Assembly: GCF_000731675.1 (NCBI RefSeq)
Contig: NZ_JMIT01000002.1
Coordinates: forward strand, 347,456-411,455
Direction of reading: 5' to 3'
DNA from: Pseudomonas capeferrum
Lineage (GTDB): Bacteria; Pseudomonadota; Gammaproteobacteria; Pseudomonadales; Pseudomonadaceae
Length of the DNA stretch: 64,000 nt
Within the stretch, counting starts at the first letter, position 1. Every line of letters begins with the position of its first letter. The notes under the pieces are model-generated. The model searched no databases. It was not told where the DNA came from and saw only the letters and a list, made by a program, of their open reading frames with translations. Of the stretch, positions 16,480 to 26,411 are shown piece after piece. The position numbers were made by a program, and so were the translations under genes.

Positions 16480-17738
16480 GCTTCAACAAGATTTCTGTCG
16501 TAGGTCTGGGCTATATCGGCCTGCCAACTGCCGCCGTTTTCGCCGCCCGCAAGAAGCAGGTCATCGGCATCGACGTCAACCAGCACGCGGTCGACACCAT
16601 CAACCGCGGCGAAATCCACATCGTCGAGCCTGAGCTGGACATGGTCGTTCACGCTGCCGTGACCGAAGGTTTCCTGCGTGCCTCCACCGTTCCGGAAGCT
16701 GCCGACGCCTTCCTGATCGCCGTGCCGACCCCGTTCATGGACGACCACGAGCCGGACCTGAGCTACATCGAGTCCGCCAGCAAAGCCATCGCTCCAGTAC
16801 TGAAAAAGGGCGACCTGGTCATTCTGGAATCGACCTCCCCGGTCGGCGCCACTGAGCAGATGGCCTTCTGGCTGGCCCAGGCGCGCCCGGACCTGAGCTT
16901 CCCGCAGACCCACGGTGAAGACTCCGACATCCGCATCGCTCACTGCCCTGAGCGCGTCCTGCCAGGCCACGTACTGCGTGAGCTGGTCGAAAACGACCGG
17001 ATCATCGGCGGCATGACCAAGAAGTGCTCGGACGCTGCCGTACGCCTGTACCGCACCTTCGTCGAAGGCGAGTGCATCGTCACCAACGCCCGCACCGCCG
17101 AAATGTGCAAGCTGACCGAAAACAGCTTCCGTGACGTGAACATCGCGTTCGCCAACGAACTGTCGATCATCTGCGACAAGCTGGACATCGACGTCTGGGA
17201 ACTGATCCGCCTGGCCAACCACCACCCGCGCGTCAACATCCTGCAGCCTGGCCCAGGCGTAGGCGGCCACTGCATCGCCGTCGACCCATGGTTCATCGTC
17301 AGCCAGACCCCAGAGCAGGCGCGCCTGATCCGTACCGCCCGTGTGGTCAACGACAGCAAGCCTGAGTGGGTGATCGACAAGGTCAAGATGGCCCTGGCCA
17401 ACTTCCTGATCAAGAACCCGGGCAAATCGGCCCAGCAAGTCAAGATCGCCTGCTACGGCCTGGCCTTCAAAGCCGACATCGACGACCTGCGCGAAAGCCC
17501 GGCCCTGAGCATTGCCGAGCGCCTGGGCAACGAGCTGGAAGCCACCCTGCAACTGGTCGAGCCGAACATCGAAGCCCTGCCGCAGCGCCTGTCGCGCCAC
17601 GAGCACGTGGAATTCGACTTCGCCCAGGACAGCGCCGACATTCACGTGCTGCTGGTCAAGCACCGTGAATTCCGCGGCACCTTCACCGTCCGCGATGCTG
17701 CATTCGTGATCGACGCCGCAGGCGTTACCCAGGGTTGA
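16476..17738 (+). CDS. wecC: UDP-N-acetyl-D-mannosamine dehydrogenase
   Basis: 420 residues. It oxidises UDP-ManNAc at C6 twice with NAD to UDP-ManNAcA. The N-terminal Rossmann motif is '[16 protein letters not shown]'; the central dimerisation region has '[17 protein letters not shown]'; the catalytic Cys lies in '[17 protein letters not shown]', the WecC rather than Ugd form; the C-terminal domain carries '[17 protein letters not shown]'. It overlaps wecB by 4 bases and the giant fusion gene begins 13 bases downstream, so UDP-ManNAcA is probably a donor for the glycosyltransferases of this island. Confidence 0.95.
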   Translation: MSFNKISVVGLGYIGLPTAAVFAARKKQVIGIDVNQHAVDTINRGEIHIVEPELDMVVHAAVTEGFLRASTVPEAADAFLIAVPTPFMDDHEPDLSYIESASKAIAPVLKKGDLVILESTSPVGATEQMAFWLAQARPDLSFPQTHGEDSDIRIAHCPERVLPGHVLRELVENDRIIGGMTKKCSDAAVRLYRTFVEGECIVTNARTAEMCKLTENSFRDVNIAFANELSIICDKLDIDVWELIRLANHHPRVNILQPGPGVGGHCIAVDPWFIVSQTPEQARLIRTARVVNDSKPEWVIDKVKMALANFLIKNPGKSAQQVKIACYGLAFKADIDDLRESPALSIAERLGNELEATLQLVEPNIEALPQRLSRHEHVEFDFAQDSADIHVLLVKHREFRGTFTVRDAAFVIDAAGVTQG

Positions 17739-17751
17739 TGGAACAGTCCGC

Positions 17752-20700
17752 ATGAACAACACCACGCTTGAGAAACCTACCGTGAACAATGAGCTGCCGT
17801 CACCTTTGGCCGATATTCATGACCGTGTGATGGAAGCCTATTACGGCAAGCTGGGTGATCAGTTCATGCGGGAAACCCAAGCCCGCATCCACTGGATCTG
17901 CGCCCAGGTCAAAGGGCGCCGGATCCTGGATGTCGGCTGCTCGCAGGGCATCGTGCCCCTGCTGCTGGCACGTGAAGGCTGCCAGGTCACCGGTGTGGAC
18001 ACCAGCCCGCAGGCCATCGAAGAGGCCAAGGGTTACCTGTCGACCGAGCCGGCCCACATCCAGCAAAACGTCACGTATATCAATTCTGACTTCCTCGCGC
18101 TGGACACGCTCGAGGTCGAACCCGACACCGTCGTCATCAGCGAAGTACTCGAACACCTGGTCCGCCCGGAGCTGTTCGTCGAAAAGGCCAACGAACTGCT
18201 CAAGCAGGGTGGCCGCCTGGTGATCACCGTGCCGTTCGGGGTCAATGACTTCATTGACCACAAGCACACGTTCTACCTGATGGAACCTTTCCGGCTGCTG
18301 GCCGAGCACTTGCAGATCATCGAGATCAAGATGCTGGGCAAGTGGCTGGGCATTGTCGCCGTTAAAAGCGAAACGCATAAACCCGGCATCATCGACTCGC
18401 TGACGGTCGAGCGCGTACGTGAACTGGAAAAGGCGTTTGAGTCCATCGAGCGCACCCTGCGCGAGAACATCGGCGCGATCAGCAAACGTCTGGAAGAGGC
18501 GAACAAGAAGTATCGCGGCGCCACCGAGCAGATCGCCCAACTCAAGCCTGAGGCCCAGAAGGCCGAGGCATTGTCCAAGCAGTTGCAAACGCGCGACGCG
18601 GACATTGCAACCCTGCAGAAATCCAACCGTGAAATCCTCGATGCCAAGGCCCAGCGGGTCCAGGAGCTTGAGGAAATCAAACAGCGGCTGGAAGAAGCCA
18701 ACAGGAAGTATCGCGTAGCGACCGAGCAGCTAGCCCTGCTTAAACCTGAAGCACAGAAGGCCGAGGCCCTCTCCCGTCAGCTCAAGGAACGTGAAGCGGA
18801 TATCGCCTCGCTTGAACAGTCGAGCCGGGAGTCCCTTGAAGCCAGCGTTCGCAACGTTCAACAACTGAGCGAAGAACTCGACGCCGTCAAAGCGCAACTG
18901 ACCGAGGCAAACCAGAAGTGCATTACGGCTGCGGAGCAGTACGCCCTTCTGGAGCAACAGTTTGCAGCGCTCGAAGAAGCCAGCGTGCAGAGCCTTGCAG
19001 ACGCCGAGCAACGATATGACACGCTGCTGAGCCAGCATGAAGACGCGCGCAAGCAATTGAGCGAAACAAGCGACGAACTTGCTCAGCTGGCTCAAAGCAA
19101 TCGCGCACTGCATGACAACCTGGCCACCTCTGCAGGGCAGCAGCAGGCCTTGGAAGAGCAACTGCAAAGCACTCAGGCTCAGTTGCAAGAAGCCCAGCAA
19201 AGTACCGACGCAAAAGCCGGCCACATCAGCCAGCTCAGCTCGGAACTCAGCCAGCGGGAAGCAGCGCTGGAATCCTTGCAGCAGTTGCATCAATCCATCG
19301 AAGAGCAACTGCAGGCAACCGCACAGCAGCGAACTGCCGCTGAAGAGCGGGCAGCGCACAAGGCCGCAAGACTCGAAACATTGAGGGCGGAGCACGATGC
19401 GCTCGCAGCCCAGCTCGAGCAGATGTCTGCACTGCGCGCCGAGGACCAGCGAGAAAACGCTGCCTTGGGCGATAGCATCAGCGCGCTTCGTGAGCAGCAC
19501 AGTGACCTGGAAAACCAGTTCCGCTCGGTAGCCGGACAACTGGCCGAGGCACAACAGGTCAACGAGGGCCACGTTGCCACCATCACCGACTTGCGCGCCC
19601 ACCAGACGGCACTGGAAGCCGAGCTGGAAAACCAACGGCAACAGTCGAACGACCTGTTGGCGCAGGCACAACAGACCAATGTCGAGCATATAGACACCAT
19701 TACGGCGTTGCGCGCACATCAAGCGGCAGTCCAGGCCAAGCTTGAAGACCAGGCGCAAGCCATGAGCGAGTACCAAACTCAGGCTCAAGAGCAGGAAGCC
19801 GCCCACCTCGACACCATCGCTGCATTGCAGTCTGGCCATGCCGACCTGCAAGCCCAGCTGCAGCAGGCAGCCGAGCTACAGGGCCAGACCGACCTGGCCA
19901 ACGCTGCCCACCTCGACACCATTGCAGCGTTGCAGTCGGGCCATGCCGACCTTGAAAGCCAACTGCAACAGGCCTTCGAACTGCAGGACCAGGCCAACCA
20001 GACCAACGCAGCTCATCTCGAGACCATTGCAGTATTGCAGTCGGGCCATGCCGACCTCGAAAGCCAACTGCAACAGGCCGCCGAATTGCAGGACCTGGCC
20101 AATCAGGCCAACGCAATGCACCTCGACACCATTGCAGCGTTGCAGTCGAGCCATGAACAGCTGGAAAACCAGCTGCTGGAGGCTGCCGAGCTACAGGAGA
20201 GAACCCATCAGGCCAATACAGCCCACATGGAAGACATTACTGCCTTGCGAGCACACCAGGCAGCACTGGAAGCCGAGCTGGAAAACCAGATTCAGGCAAT
20301 GACCCGTCTGCAAACCCAAAGCAATCAGGATATTGCCGAGAAAGACGACACGATCACTACGCTGCGCATGCGCCAAGCGGAACTGGAAGCCGAACTTGAA
20401 AGCGAGTTGGAGTATATGAACGAATTGCAGGCCCAAACCCAAAGGGCCGACGCTGCTCAGGCTGAGACCATCGCTCTGTTGAAAGCCCGTCAAGCTGAAC
20501 TGGAAACAGAGCTGGCCGATCAGCGCCAGACCATGAACGAACTGCAGGTTCAGAGCCAGCAGGCCAATGCCGTACACGCGACCACGATTACCGCATTGCA
20601 GAACCGTCAGACTGAGCTGGAAGTCCAGTTGCAGGTGATGAACGACGTTCAGGCACAAAGCCAGCGCGAGCATGCAGCACAAGTCAACTCCATCAATGCT

Positions 20701-23700
20701 TTGGTTGAACAACGTGCCGTGCTGGAAGACCGCTTGCAGGCGCTGACCCTCGCCAACACCCAGTCCGAAGAAGCCCGGGCCTCGCTGGCAGAGACCATTG
20801 CGTCGCTGAATCAAGCCAAGGACATGCTCGAAGAGCAACTCCAGCTGGAAAGCGTCAGCCGCCAAGCTGCCGAAGCCAGTCTCGCCGCCACCAACGAAGA
20901 ATGGCAGGGCCTGCGTCAGCAACTGGAAGCCGAACTCAACTCGTCCAAGGCAGGTCTTGGCGCGGCAAACATGAAGTACCGCGCCCTCACCGGCGAACAG
21001 ATTCCGCAGTTGAAGGCCAGCCTCAATCAGCTGCTGGAACGCAGCTCAGCTCAGCAACGCAAGATCGACGAGCTCAACGAAAACCTGGGCCGAGCCAACA
21101 CCCAGCGTCACCTGGCTGAACAGCGCCTGGTCAAGACGCGTTCCAGCATGACCTACCAGCTCGGCTACCAGATCAAGAACAGCGCCAGCTCCCTGGGCGG
21201 CCTGGTCAAGTTGCCGGTGCGCCTGCTGCGGCTGTACCGCAAGGCCAACCAGCAACGCCAGCAAAACGAGCAGAAACTGCTGGCCAACGAACCGCTCAAG
21301 GCACTGCTGCCGCCGCCACCTGTGGTGCAGGACGAGAACTACCTCAAGCTGCCAGCTGCCCTGGCAACCAGCGAGCAGAGCCGCACTACCCTGCTGCGCC
21401 AGGCCGACCAGCCCGTCAGCCGCCTGAAAGTAGCGTGCGTGATGGATGAGTTCACCTTCGGCTCGTACCGCTACGAATGCGACCTGATGCCACTCACGCC
21501 AGCCAACTGGAAAGTGGAAATCGAAGGCTTCGGTCCAGAACTGCTGTTCATCGAGTCCGCCTGGCGCGGCAAGGATGACCTGTGGGGCAGCAAGGTTGGC
21601 CACAACGGCCAGGAGCTGCAAGACATTCTCGCCTGGTGCCGCCAGAACAAAGTGCCGACCGTCTTCTGGAACAAGGAAGACCCGGTCCACTTCGAGACCT
21701 TCCTGACCACGGCCAAGCAGTTCGACCATGTGTTCACCACCGATATCGACTGCATCCACCGCTACAAGGGCGCACTCGGTCACGACCGCGTCTACCTGCT
21801 GCCGTTCGCTTGCCAGCCTGCGCTGCACAACCCGATCGAACTGTACGAACGCAAGGATGCCTTCTGCTTCGCCGGTGCCTACTACGCCCGTTACCCTGAG
21901 CGCACCCGCGACCTGGGCAACTTCGTCACCGAGCTGCCGAAGTTCCGCCCACTGGAAATCTTCGACCGTAACTTCGGCAAGAACGATGTCAACTATCAGT
22001 TCCCCGAGGAATACCAACCGTACATCGTCGGCACCCTGCCCTTCGAGAAAATCGACACGGCATACAAAGGTTACCGCTACGCGATCAACCTCAACTCGAT
22101 CAAACAGTCGCAATCGATGTTTGCCCGACGTGTCTTCGAACTGCTCGGCTGCAACACCCTGACCGTGAGCAACTTCTCGCGCGGTGTGCGCCTGCTGTTC
22201 GGCGACCTGGTCGTAACCACCGACAATGGCGAAGAGATGCTCCGTCGCCTGCAACTGCTCGCAGAAGACCCGCTGAACAGCGACAAGCTGAGGCTGGCCG
22301 CCCTGCGTAAAGTGATGCAGGAGCACACCTATACCCAGCGTCTGGAATACGTGATGAGCAAAGTCACCGGCACCTCGAAGGCCCAGCGCCTGCCGGAGAT
22401 CGTGGTTGTCTGTGAGGCTCAGGATCGCCAGCAATTCGACATGCTGCGCGCTCACCTGAACCGTCAGACCTACAGCCAGGTGCGCATGGTCATCATCAGC
22501 GATGCCTACCAGAGCAGCATCGTGACTGACGACCCGCGAATCCTGGTGCTCAAGCCTGCCCAACTGAAGAAGACTTCTCTCGGTGAGCTGGTTGGCAATA
22601 CCCCTTGGGTTGCCGCCTTCGTGCCTGGCGACTACTACGGCCCCAACTACCTGCTCGACCTGGCACTGGCAACCCGCTACAGCCGTGCTCAGGTGATTGG
22701 TAAAGCTGCACACTTCACCTGCAAAGGCCAGCAAGCCGAACTGCTGTCCAACGAACAGGCCTACCGCCCGACGCAAACACTTGCCGCCCGCCGTTCGCTG
22801 GTGGCAACCGAGATCGTCGCCGCCCAACCCCTGCGCAGCTGGCTGAAGAACCTGCAATCACTGCAGTACACCCATGCTCAAGGGTTGGCCATTGATCCGT
22901 TCAACTACTGCGAGAACGGCGCGGCACAGCACGAGGCTGTCAGCACCAAGGTCAACGACCTCGAGCTGAACCTGGGCATGACCATCGATCAGCTGCAAGC
23001 CCGGGCACAGTCGATCGCGCCGCTGCAGGTCAGCCACGATGCGCCTGAGATCACTGGCCGCGGTTTGGCCGAGATGTTTGGCGTCATTCGCAACAAGTTC
23101 GTGGACCTGATCGTCGACGGCGATAACTGGCGCGTGCACTCCAAGCTCGCAGACGGCAAGCACGAATACATCTACGCCCAACAGGAAGTCCGTGTGGATG
23201 AACTGGGTTGCGAAGAGGGCCGCCTGAAGCTGTTCCTCGACTGCACACCCGGCTTGAACCTGCAGTTGGTCGTGCTGTTCCTGGATGCCGACAAACAGCG
23301 CATCAGCCACGTCATGCAGTATCCGAACCGCAACCAGACCGCCGATGTTCCGCCAGAAGCTGTGTTCGTGCGTTTTGGCCTGCGCGCCTACGCGGCGGGC
23401 AGCACCGACCTGAAAGCACTGGTGCTGGGGCATCGCAACCTGCAGCCCTCTGAAATGATGGGCCGTGGCGAGCACCTGCTGCTGACCAATCACTACCCGA
23501 CCTACTCCGACTTGTACCGCAACAAGTTCGTGCACACCCGGGTAACGGCCTACCAGGAACACGGTATCGATGTAGACGTGTTCCGTTTGCGCCCCAATGA
23601 GACCGTGAGCTACCACGAGTTCCAGAACATCGATGTAGTCACAGGTTGCACATCGACCTTGACGAAGATGCTCGAGAAGAATCGCTACAAATCGATCCTC

Positions 23701-24591
23701 GTGCATTTCCTCGACGAGCAGATGTGGAATGTGCTGCGTCCGTTCCTGAACAGCACACGCATCACTGTCTGGGTACACGGCGCGGATATTCAGCCTTGGT
23801 GGCGTCGTGAGTTCAACTTCGCGACCGACGAACAACTGCACCTGGGCAAGCTCGCCAGCGAAAAACGCATGACCTTCTGGCGTGGGCTGCTGCAACCCAT
23901 GCACCCGAACCTCAAGCTGGTGTTCGTGTCTCGCTACTTCGCCGAAGAAGTCATGGAAGACCTCGGGTTCCGCCTGCCGGAAGCTCAGTACGAGATCATT
24001 CACAACCCGATCAACACCGACTTGTTCGACCATCGGGAAAAGTCGGCCGAGCAGCGCAAGAAGGTGCTCTCGATTCGTCCTTACACCTCGAAGACCTACG
24101 CCAACGACCTGACTGTCAAGGCAATCCAGAGCCTGACGAGCAAGCCCTGGTTCAATGACATGGAGTTCTGCCTGATCGGTGATGGCCCTCTGTTTGAAGA
24201 AACGCTGGCTCCGCTACGCAGCTACGCCAACGTGAAAATCCAGCAGGGCTTCCTCAACCACACGGAGATCGCTCAAACCCATAAGGACTACGGCATTTTC
24301 CTGTGCCCGAGCCGCATGGACACCCAAGGCGTATCCCGTGATGAGGCCATGTCGTCAGGCCTGGTACCTGTGACTACCGCCGTCGCGGCAGTACCCGAGT
24401 TCGTCGACAACCAATCCGGCTACGTGGTCGAGCCCGAAAGCCACGAGCAACTGGCGAAAGCGATCGAGGACATGTACCTCAATGGCAGCACCTTCGTCGT
24501 GAAGTCCAAAGCTGCAGCCAAGCGTGTTCGCGAGCAAAGCGCCAGCGTCAAGATGGCCGAGCGGGAAGTTGCTGTGATACAGAATCATTGA
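17752..24591 (+). CDS. Giant methyltransferase / coiled-coil / multi-glycosyltransferase fusion (candidate polysaccharide ruler)
   Basis: 2279 residues. Order: class I SAM methyltransferase, about 20-215 (motif I 'RILDVGCSQG' near 58; 'VVISEVLEHL'); almost unbroken coiled coil, about 219-1130, part of it built from tandem 35/39-residue units; a basic linker; a CgeB-like glycosyltransferase, about 1224-1543 ('CVMDEFTFGSYRYECDLM', 'FWNKEDPVHFETF', 'FCFAGAYYARYPERTRDL'); a GT2-like region, about 1546-1720, without a clear DxD; a beta-rich stretch, about 1760-1890; and a C-terminal GT4 domain, about 1909-2279 ('VWVHGADIQPWW', 'CPSRMDTQGVSRDEAMSSG'). E. coli WbdD joins a terminal methyltransferase/kinase to a coiled-coil ruler; here the transferases appear to be in the same chain. 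That this protein builds, measures and caps a glycan is inference. Confidence 0.85.
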   Translation: MNNTTLEKPTVNNELPSPLADIHDRVMEAYYGKLGDQFMRETQARIHWICAQVKGRRILDVGCSQGIVPLLLAREGCQVTGVDTSPQAIEEAKGYLSTEPAHIQQNVTYINSDFLALDTLEVEPDTVVISEVLEHLVRPELFVEKANELLKQGGRLVITVPFGVNDFIDHKHTFYLMEPFRLLAEHLQIIEIKMLGKWLGIVAVKSETHKPGIIDSLTVERVRELEKAFESIERTLRENIGAISKRLEEANKKYRGATEQIAQLKPEAQKAEALSKQLQTRDADIATLQKSNREILDAKAQRVQELEEIKQRLEEANRKYRVATEQLALLKPEAQKAEALSRQLKEREADIASLEQSSRESLEASVRNVQQLSEELDAVKAQLTEANQKCITAAEQYALLEQQFAALEEASVQSLADAEQRYDTLLSQHEDARKQLSETSDELAQLAQSNRALHDNLATSAGQQQALEEQLQSTQAQLQEAQQSTDAKAGHISQLSSELSQREAALESLQQLHQSIEEQLQATAQQRTAAEERAAHKAARLETLRAEHDALAAQLEQMSALRAEDQRENAALGDSISALREQHSDLENQFRSVAGQLAEAQQVNEGHVATITDLRAHQTALEAELENQRQQSNDLLAQAQQTNVEHIDTITALRAHQAAVQAKLEDQAQAMSEYQTQAQEQEAAHLDTIAALQSGHADLQAQLQQAAELQGQTDLANAAHLDTIAALQSGHADLESQLQQAFELQDQANQTNAAHLETIAVLQSGHADLESQLQQAAELQDLANQANAMHLDTIAALQSSHEQLENQLLEAAELQERTHQANTAHMEDITALRAHQAALEAELENQIQAMTRLQTQSNQDIAEKDDTITTLRMRQAELEAELESELEYMNELQAQTQRADAAQAETIALLKARQAELETELADQRQTMNELQVQSQQANAVHATTITALQNRQTELEVQLQVMNDVQAQSQREHAAQVNSINALVEQRAVLEDRLQALTLANTQSEEARASLAETIASLNQAKDMLEEQLQLESVSRQAAEASLAATNEEWQGLRQQLEAELNSSKAGLGAANMKYRALTGEQIPQLKASLNQLLERSSAQQRKIDELNENLGRANTQRHLAEQRLVKTRSSMTYQLGYQIKNSASSLGGLVKLPVRLLRLYRKANQQRQQNEQKLLANEPLKALLPPPPVVQDENYLKLPAALATSEQSRTTLLRQADQPVSRLKVACVMDEFTFGSYRYECDLMPLTPANWKVEIEGFGPELLFIESAWRGKDDLWGSKVGHNGQELQDILAWCRQNKVPTVFWNKEDPVHFETFLTTAKQFDHVFTTDIDCIHRYKGALGHDRVYLLPFACQPALHNPIELYERKDAFCFAGAYYARYPERTRDLGNFVTELPKFRPLEIFDRNFGKNDVNYQFPEEYQPYIVGTLPFEKIDTAYKGYRYAINLNSIKQSQSMFARRVFELLGCNTLTVSNFSRGVRLLFGDLVVTTDNGEEMLRRLQLLAEDPLNSDKLRLAALRKVMQEHTYTQRLEYVMSKVTGTSKAQRLPEIVVVCEAQDRQQFDMLRAHLNRQTYSQVRMVIISDAYQSSIVTDDPRILVLKPAQLKKTSLGELVGNTPWVAAFVPGDYYGPNYLLDLALATRYSRAQVIGKAAHFTCKGQQAELLSNEQAYRPTQTLAARRSLVATEIVAAQPLRSWLKNLQSLQYTHAQGLAIDPFNYCENGAAQHEAVSTKVNDLELNLGMTIDQLQARAQSIAPLQVSHDAPEITGRGLAEMFGVIRNKFVDLIVDGDNWRVHSKLADGKHEYIYAQQEVRVDELGCEEGRLKLFLDCTPGLNLQLVVLFLDADKQRISHVMQYPNRNQTADVPPEAVFVRFGLRAYAAGSTDLKALVLGHRNLQPSEMMGRGEHLLLTNHYPTYSDLYRNKFVHTRVTAYQEHGIDVDVFRLRPNETVSYHEFQNIDVVTGCTSTLTKMLEKNRYKSILVHFLDEQMWNVLRPFLNSTRITVWVHGADIQPWWRREFNFATDEQLHLGKLASEKRMTFWRGLLQPMHPNLKLVFVSRYFAEEVMEDLGFRLPEAQYEIIHNPINTDLFDHREKSAEQRKKVLSIRPYTSKTYANDLTVKAIQSLTSKPWFNDMEFCLIGDGPLFEETLAPLRSYANVKIQQGFLNHTEIAQTHKDYGIFLCPSRMDTQGVSRDEAMSSGLVPVTTAVAAVPEFVDNQSGYVVEPESHEQLAKAIEDMYLNGSTFVVKSKAAAKRVREQSASVKMAEREVAVIQNH
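19570..20679 (+). repeat. Tandem in-frame 105/117-bp repeats inside the coiled coil
   Basis: Ten consecutive units begin at 19570, 19687, 19804, 19909, 20014, 20119, 20224, 20341, 20458 and 20575 (lengths 117,117,105,105,105,105,117,117,117,105). Each encodes the pattern H-x-x-T-I-x-x-L-x-[SA]-x-x-x-x-L-[EQ]-[AS]-[EQ]-L. Units 3-6 are nearly identical at DNA level ('CATTGCAGCGTTGCAGTCG', 'GGCCATGCCGACCT'), which indicates recent duplication. 35 residues is exactly five heptads, and 39 adds a four-residue stutter, so gain or loss of units keeps both reading frame and coiled-coil register. Confidence 0.92.
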
Positions 24592-24599
24592 AGACGATG

Positions 24600-26399
24600 A
24601 TGAAACCCGCTTTGAAGCATTTCGTTTTTACCAATTTTGGTATCGGCATCAAGGATGAACTGTGGCTGTCCTACAGGCTGGAGGTCTTTAGCAATACTGC
24701 CCTCCCGTCTTTGGCCAACCAGAGCAATCAGGGTTTCGAATGGATCATCTTCGTTGATGAAGCACTGCCGACACTGCACCGGACGCGACTGGAGACGTTG
24801 CTGCGTGGTTCTGGCCTGAATGCGCGCACGCTTCGGGTCAGCGACTATTCTATGGTCAGTCGCGAAATCCTGCGCCTGATCAAGGACGTTGACGAGGCGG
24901 TCCTGGTAACTTCGCGCATGGATGATGACGACTGCATTGATGAGCACGTCATCGACCTGATCCAGGCCGAGGCCACCTCCGAGCACAACATCTCGGAGGT
25001 GCTGCTGATATCGCTGAAAAACGGTATCGAATTCCTGCCTTCGGATGAGTGCTATCGCCCGGTCGAATACGACACGCTGGCACTTGCACTGACCCTGGTG
25101 GACAAGACAGCAGGCCCCAAGTCGCACTCCATTACTCAGTATGCGCACCACTTGGTCGTCTCGACGCTGGAACAGCATCGGATTTCCGCCGAGCACATTC
25201 ATCTGAGCAGAGCGGAACCGCTTTATCTGTATACCAAGCACCCGCTCAGCGATTCGTACTTCTTTGGCGCGCGCGCACGCATACTCAGCTCGCCCGAGTG
25301 CGTGAAAGGGTTTGATCCGGCGCTGTTTGCGCGGTTCGGCCTACAGACTGCCCAGCTTGAATACCTGACCCAGCTGCTGCGAGAGTCTCCGCTGGGCATG
25401 CCGCACAAATACCTTGAGAAGCTAAATACGGTCCGTCAGCAAATCAAGGCTGAACAACAGAACGTCTTTGGTGCCGACCAAGAAGTATTGAACAAACTCC
25501 TGTCGCAAAGAGCTCGCCTTGAAGTGAAGGCCTCGCGCCCGAACCCCGTGAAAGCGAAGGCAGGGAAGATTCGCGTTGCCATTCTCGGTTCAAGTGCTTC
25601 GCACAATTTGTTCACGTTTCAACAAGAAGCCCTCGAACGCTTCGAGGTGTGTTTTTACATGTCTCAATCGTCGGTCATCTCTTACATGGCACCGCCCTGC
25701 CTCGATGCCCGGTTCAAGGTCGATACCGAAGACGCCGAGGCTAAACGTGTTCAGTGGGACGCCTCCAAAGACCACTGGAAACAGCTTGAGCAAGCTCGGC
25801 CCGACATCGTCATTGTCGATTTCTTTGACGAAAGCATCGGCATCGCAACGTTTGGAAGTTCCATCGTTTCGGCCAGCCCGCTCATGCTCAAAACCCTGTC
25901 GCGTTGCGGTATCGAGTTCAAGTTGCAGGCCCCCTGGAGTGAGGAGGCCAAGCAATTGCGCACCTGGGCGCTGCCCATGTTCCTTGAGCGCCTGGCTAGC
26001 CTGTGCCCGAACATTTTCGTGCACCAGGCCAACTGGGCGAGCCAGTACAAGAGCAAGGAAACCGTTGCAAGCTTCGCCGGGAGCACCTTCGAGAACCTCA
26101 TCGACCTCAACAATGCAATCATTGACCCGATGCTGGAAGGCCTGGAGAACTCGACGATCCCAGTCGAGAGAATCGGCGGCAAGGACGCTGGCTTGATTGC
26201 AGGGGGGGCGCCTCGCTGGGCCTATTGCCCGTATCACTATGACAGCCCGTACTACAGAACCATCGCCAAACAAGTATTTGCCAAGATGGTGCAACACGTC
26301 TCAAAAAACGAGCACAAATGGGCGTTTTGCCCGTATTACTACCACGGCACCTATTACAGAACCCTCGCCAAACAATTGCTGGCGCGGATCATCAATTGA
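24600..26399 (+). CDS. Glycosyltransferase (putative rhamnosyltransferase family) fused to a DUF6270 domain
   Basis: About 599 residues. The N-terminal part (about 1-290) matches the putative rhamnosyltransferase type: 'FVFTNFGIGIKDELWL', 'GFEWIIFVDEALP' and the metal-site string 'TSRMDDDDCIDEHVIDLI'. The C-terminal part (about 322-599) resembles DUF6270: 'RVAILGSSASHNLF', compare 'LLIYGSCVSRDIF' in the protein at 33453, with 'DIVIVDFFDESIG' next. The last 62 residues hold a tandem duplication 34 residues apart: 'WAYCPYHYDSPYYRTIAKQ' and 'WAFCPYYYHGTYYRTLAKQ'. ATG at 24600 is chosen for its GAAGA site at 24590; TTG 24588 would overlap the stop of the giant gene. Substrate unknown. Confidence 0.78.
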   Translation: MKPALKHFVFTNFGIGIKDELWLSYRLEVFSNTALPSLANQSNQGFEWIIFVDEALPTLHRTRLETLLRGSGLNARTLRVSDYSMVSREILRLIKDVDEAVLVTSRMDDDDCIDEHVIDLIQAEATSEHNISEVLLISLKNGIEFLPSDECYRPVEYDTLALALTLVDKTAGPKSHSITQYAHHLVVSTLEQHRISAEHIHLSRAEPLYLYTKHPLSDSYFFGARARILSSPECVKGFDPALFARFGLQTAQLEYLTQLLRESPLGMPHKYLEKLNTVRQQIKAEQQNVFGADQEVLNKLLSQRARLEVKASRPNPVKAKAGKIRVAILGSSASHNLFTFQQEALERFEVCFYMSQSSVISYMAPPCLDARFKVDTEDAEAKRVQWDASKDHWKQLEQARPDIVIVDFFDESIGIATFGSSIVSASPLMLKTLSRCGIEFKLQAPWSEEAKQLRTWALPMFLERLASLCPNIFVHQANWASQYKSKETVASFAGSTFENLIDLNNAIIDPMLEGLENSTIPVERIGGKDAGLIAGGAPRWAYCPYHYDSPYYRTIAKQVFAKMVQHVSKNEHKWAFCPYYYHGTYYRTLAKQLLARIIN

Positions 26400-26411
26400 A
26401 GTGATCAGATC

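Noticed and set aside
19570..20679. CRISPR array
   Set aside because: The repeats are 105/117 bp, in frame, without unique spacers, and encode a coiled coil.
21046..22857. 603-codon minus-strand open frame inside the giant fusion gene
   Set aside because: Composition is that of an antisense shadow; the plus-strand frame has continuous domain support.
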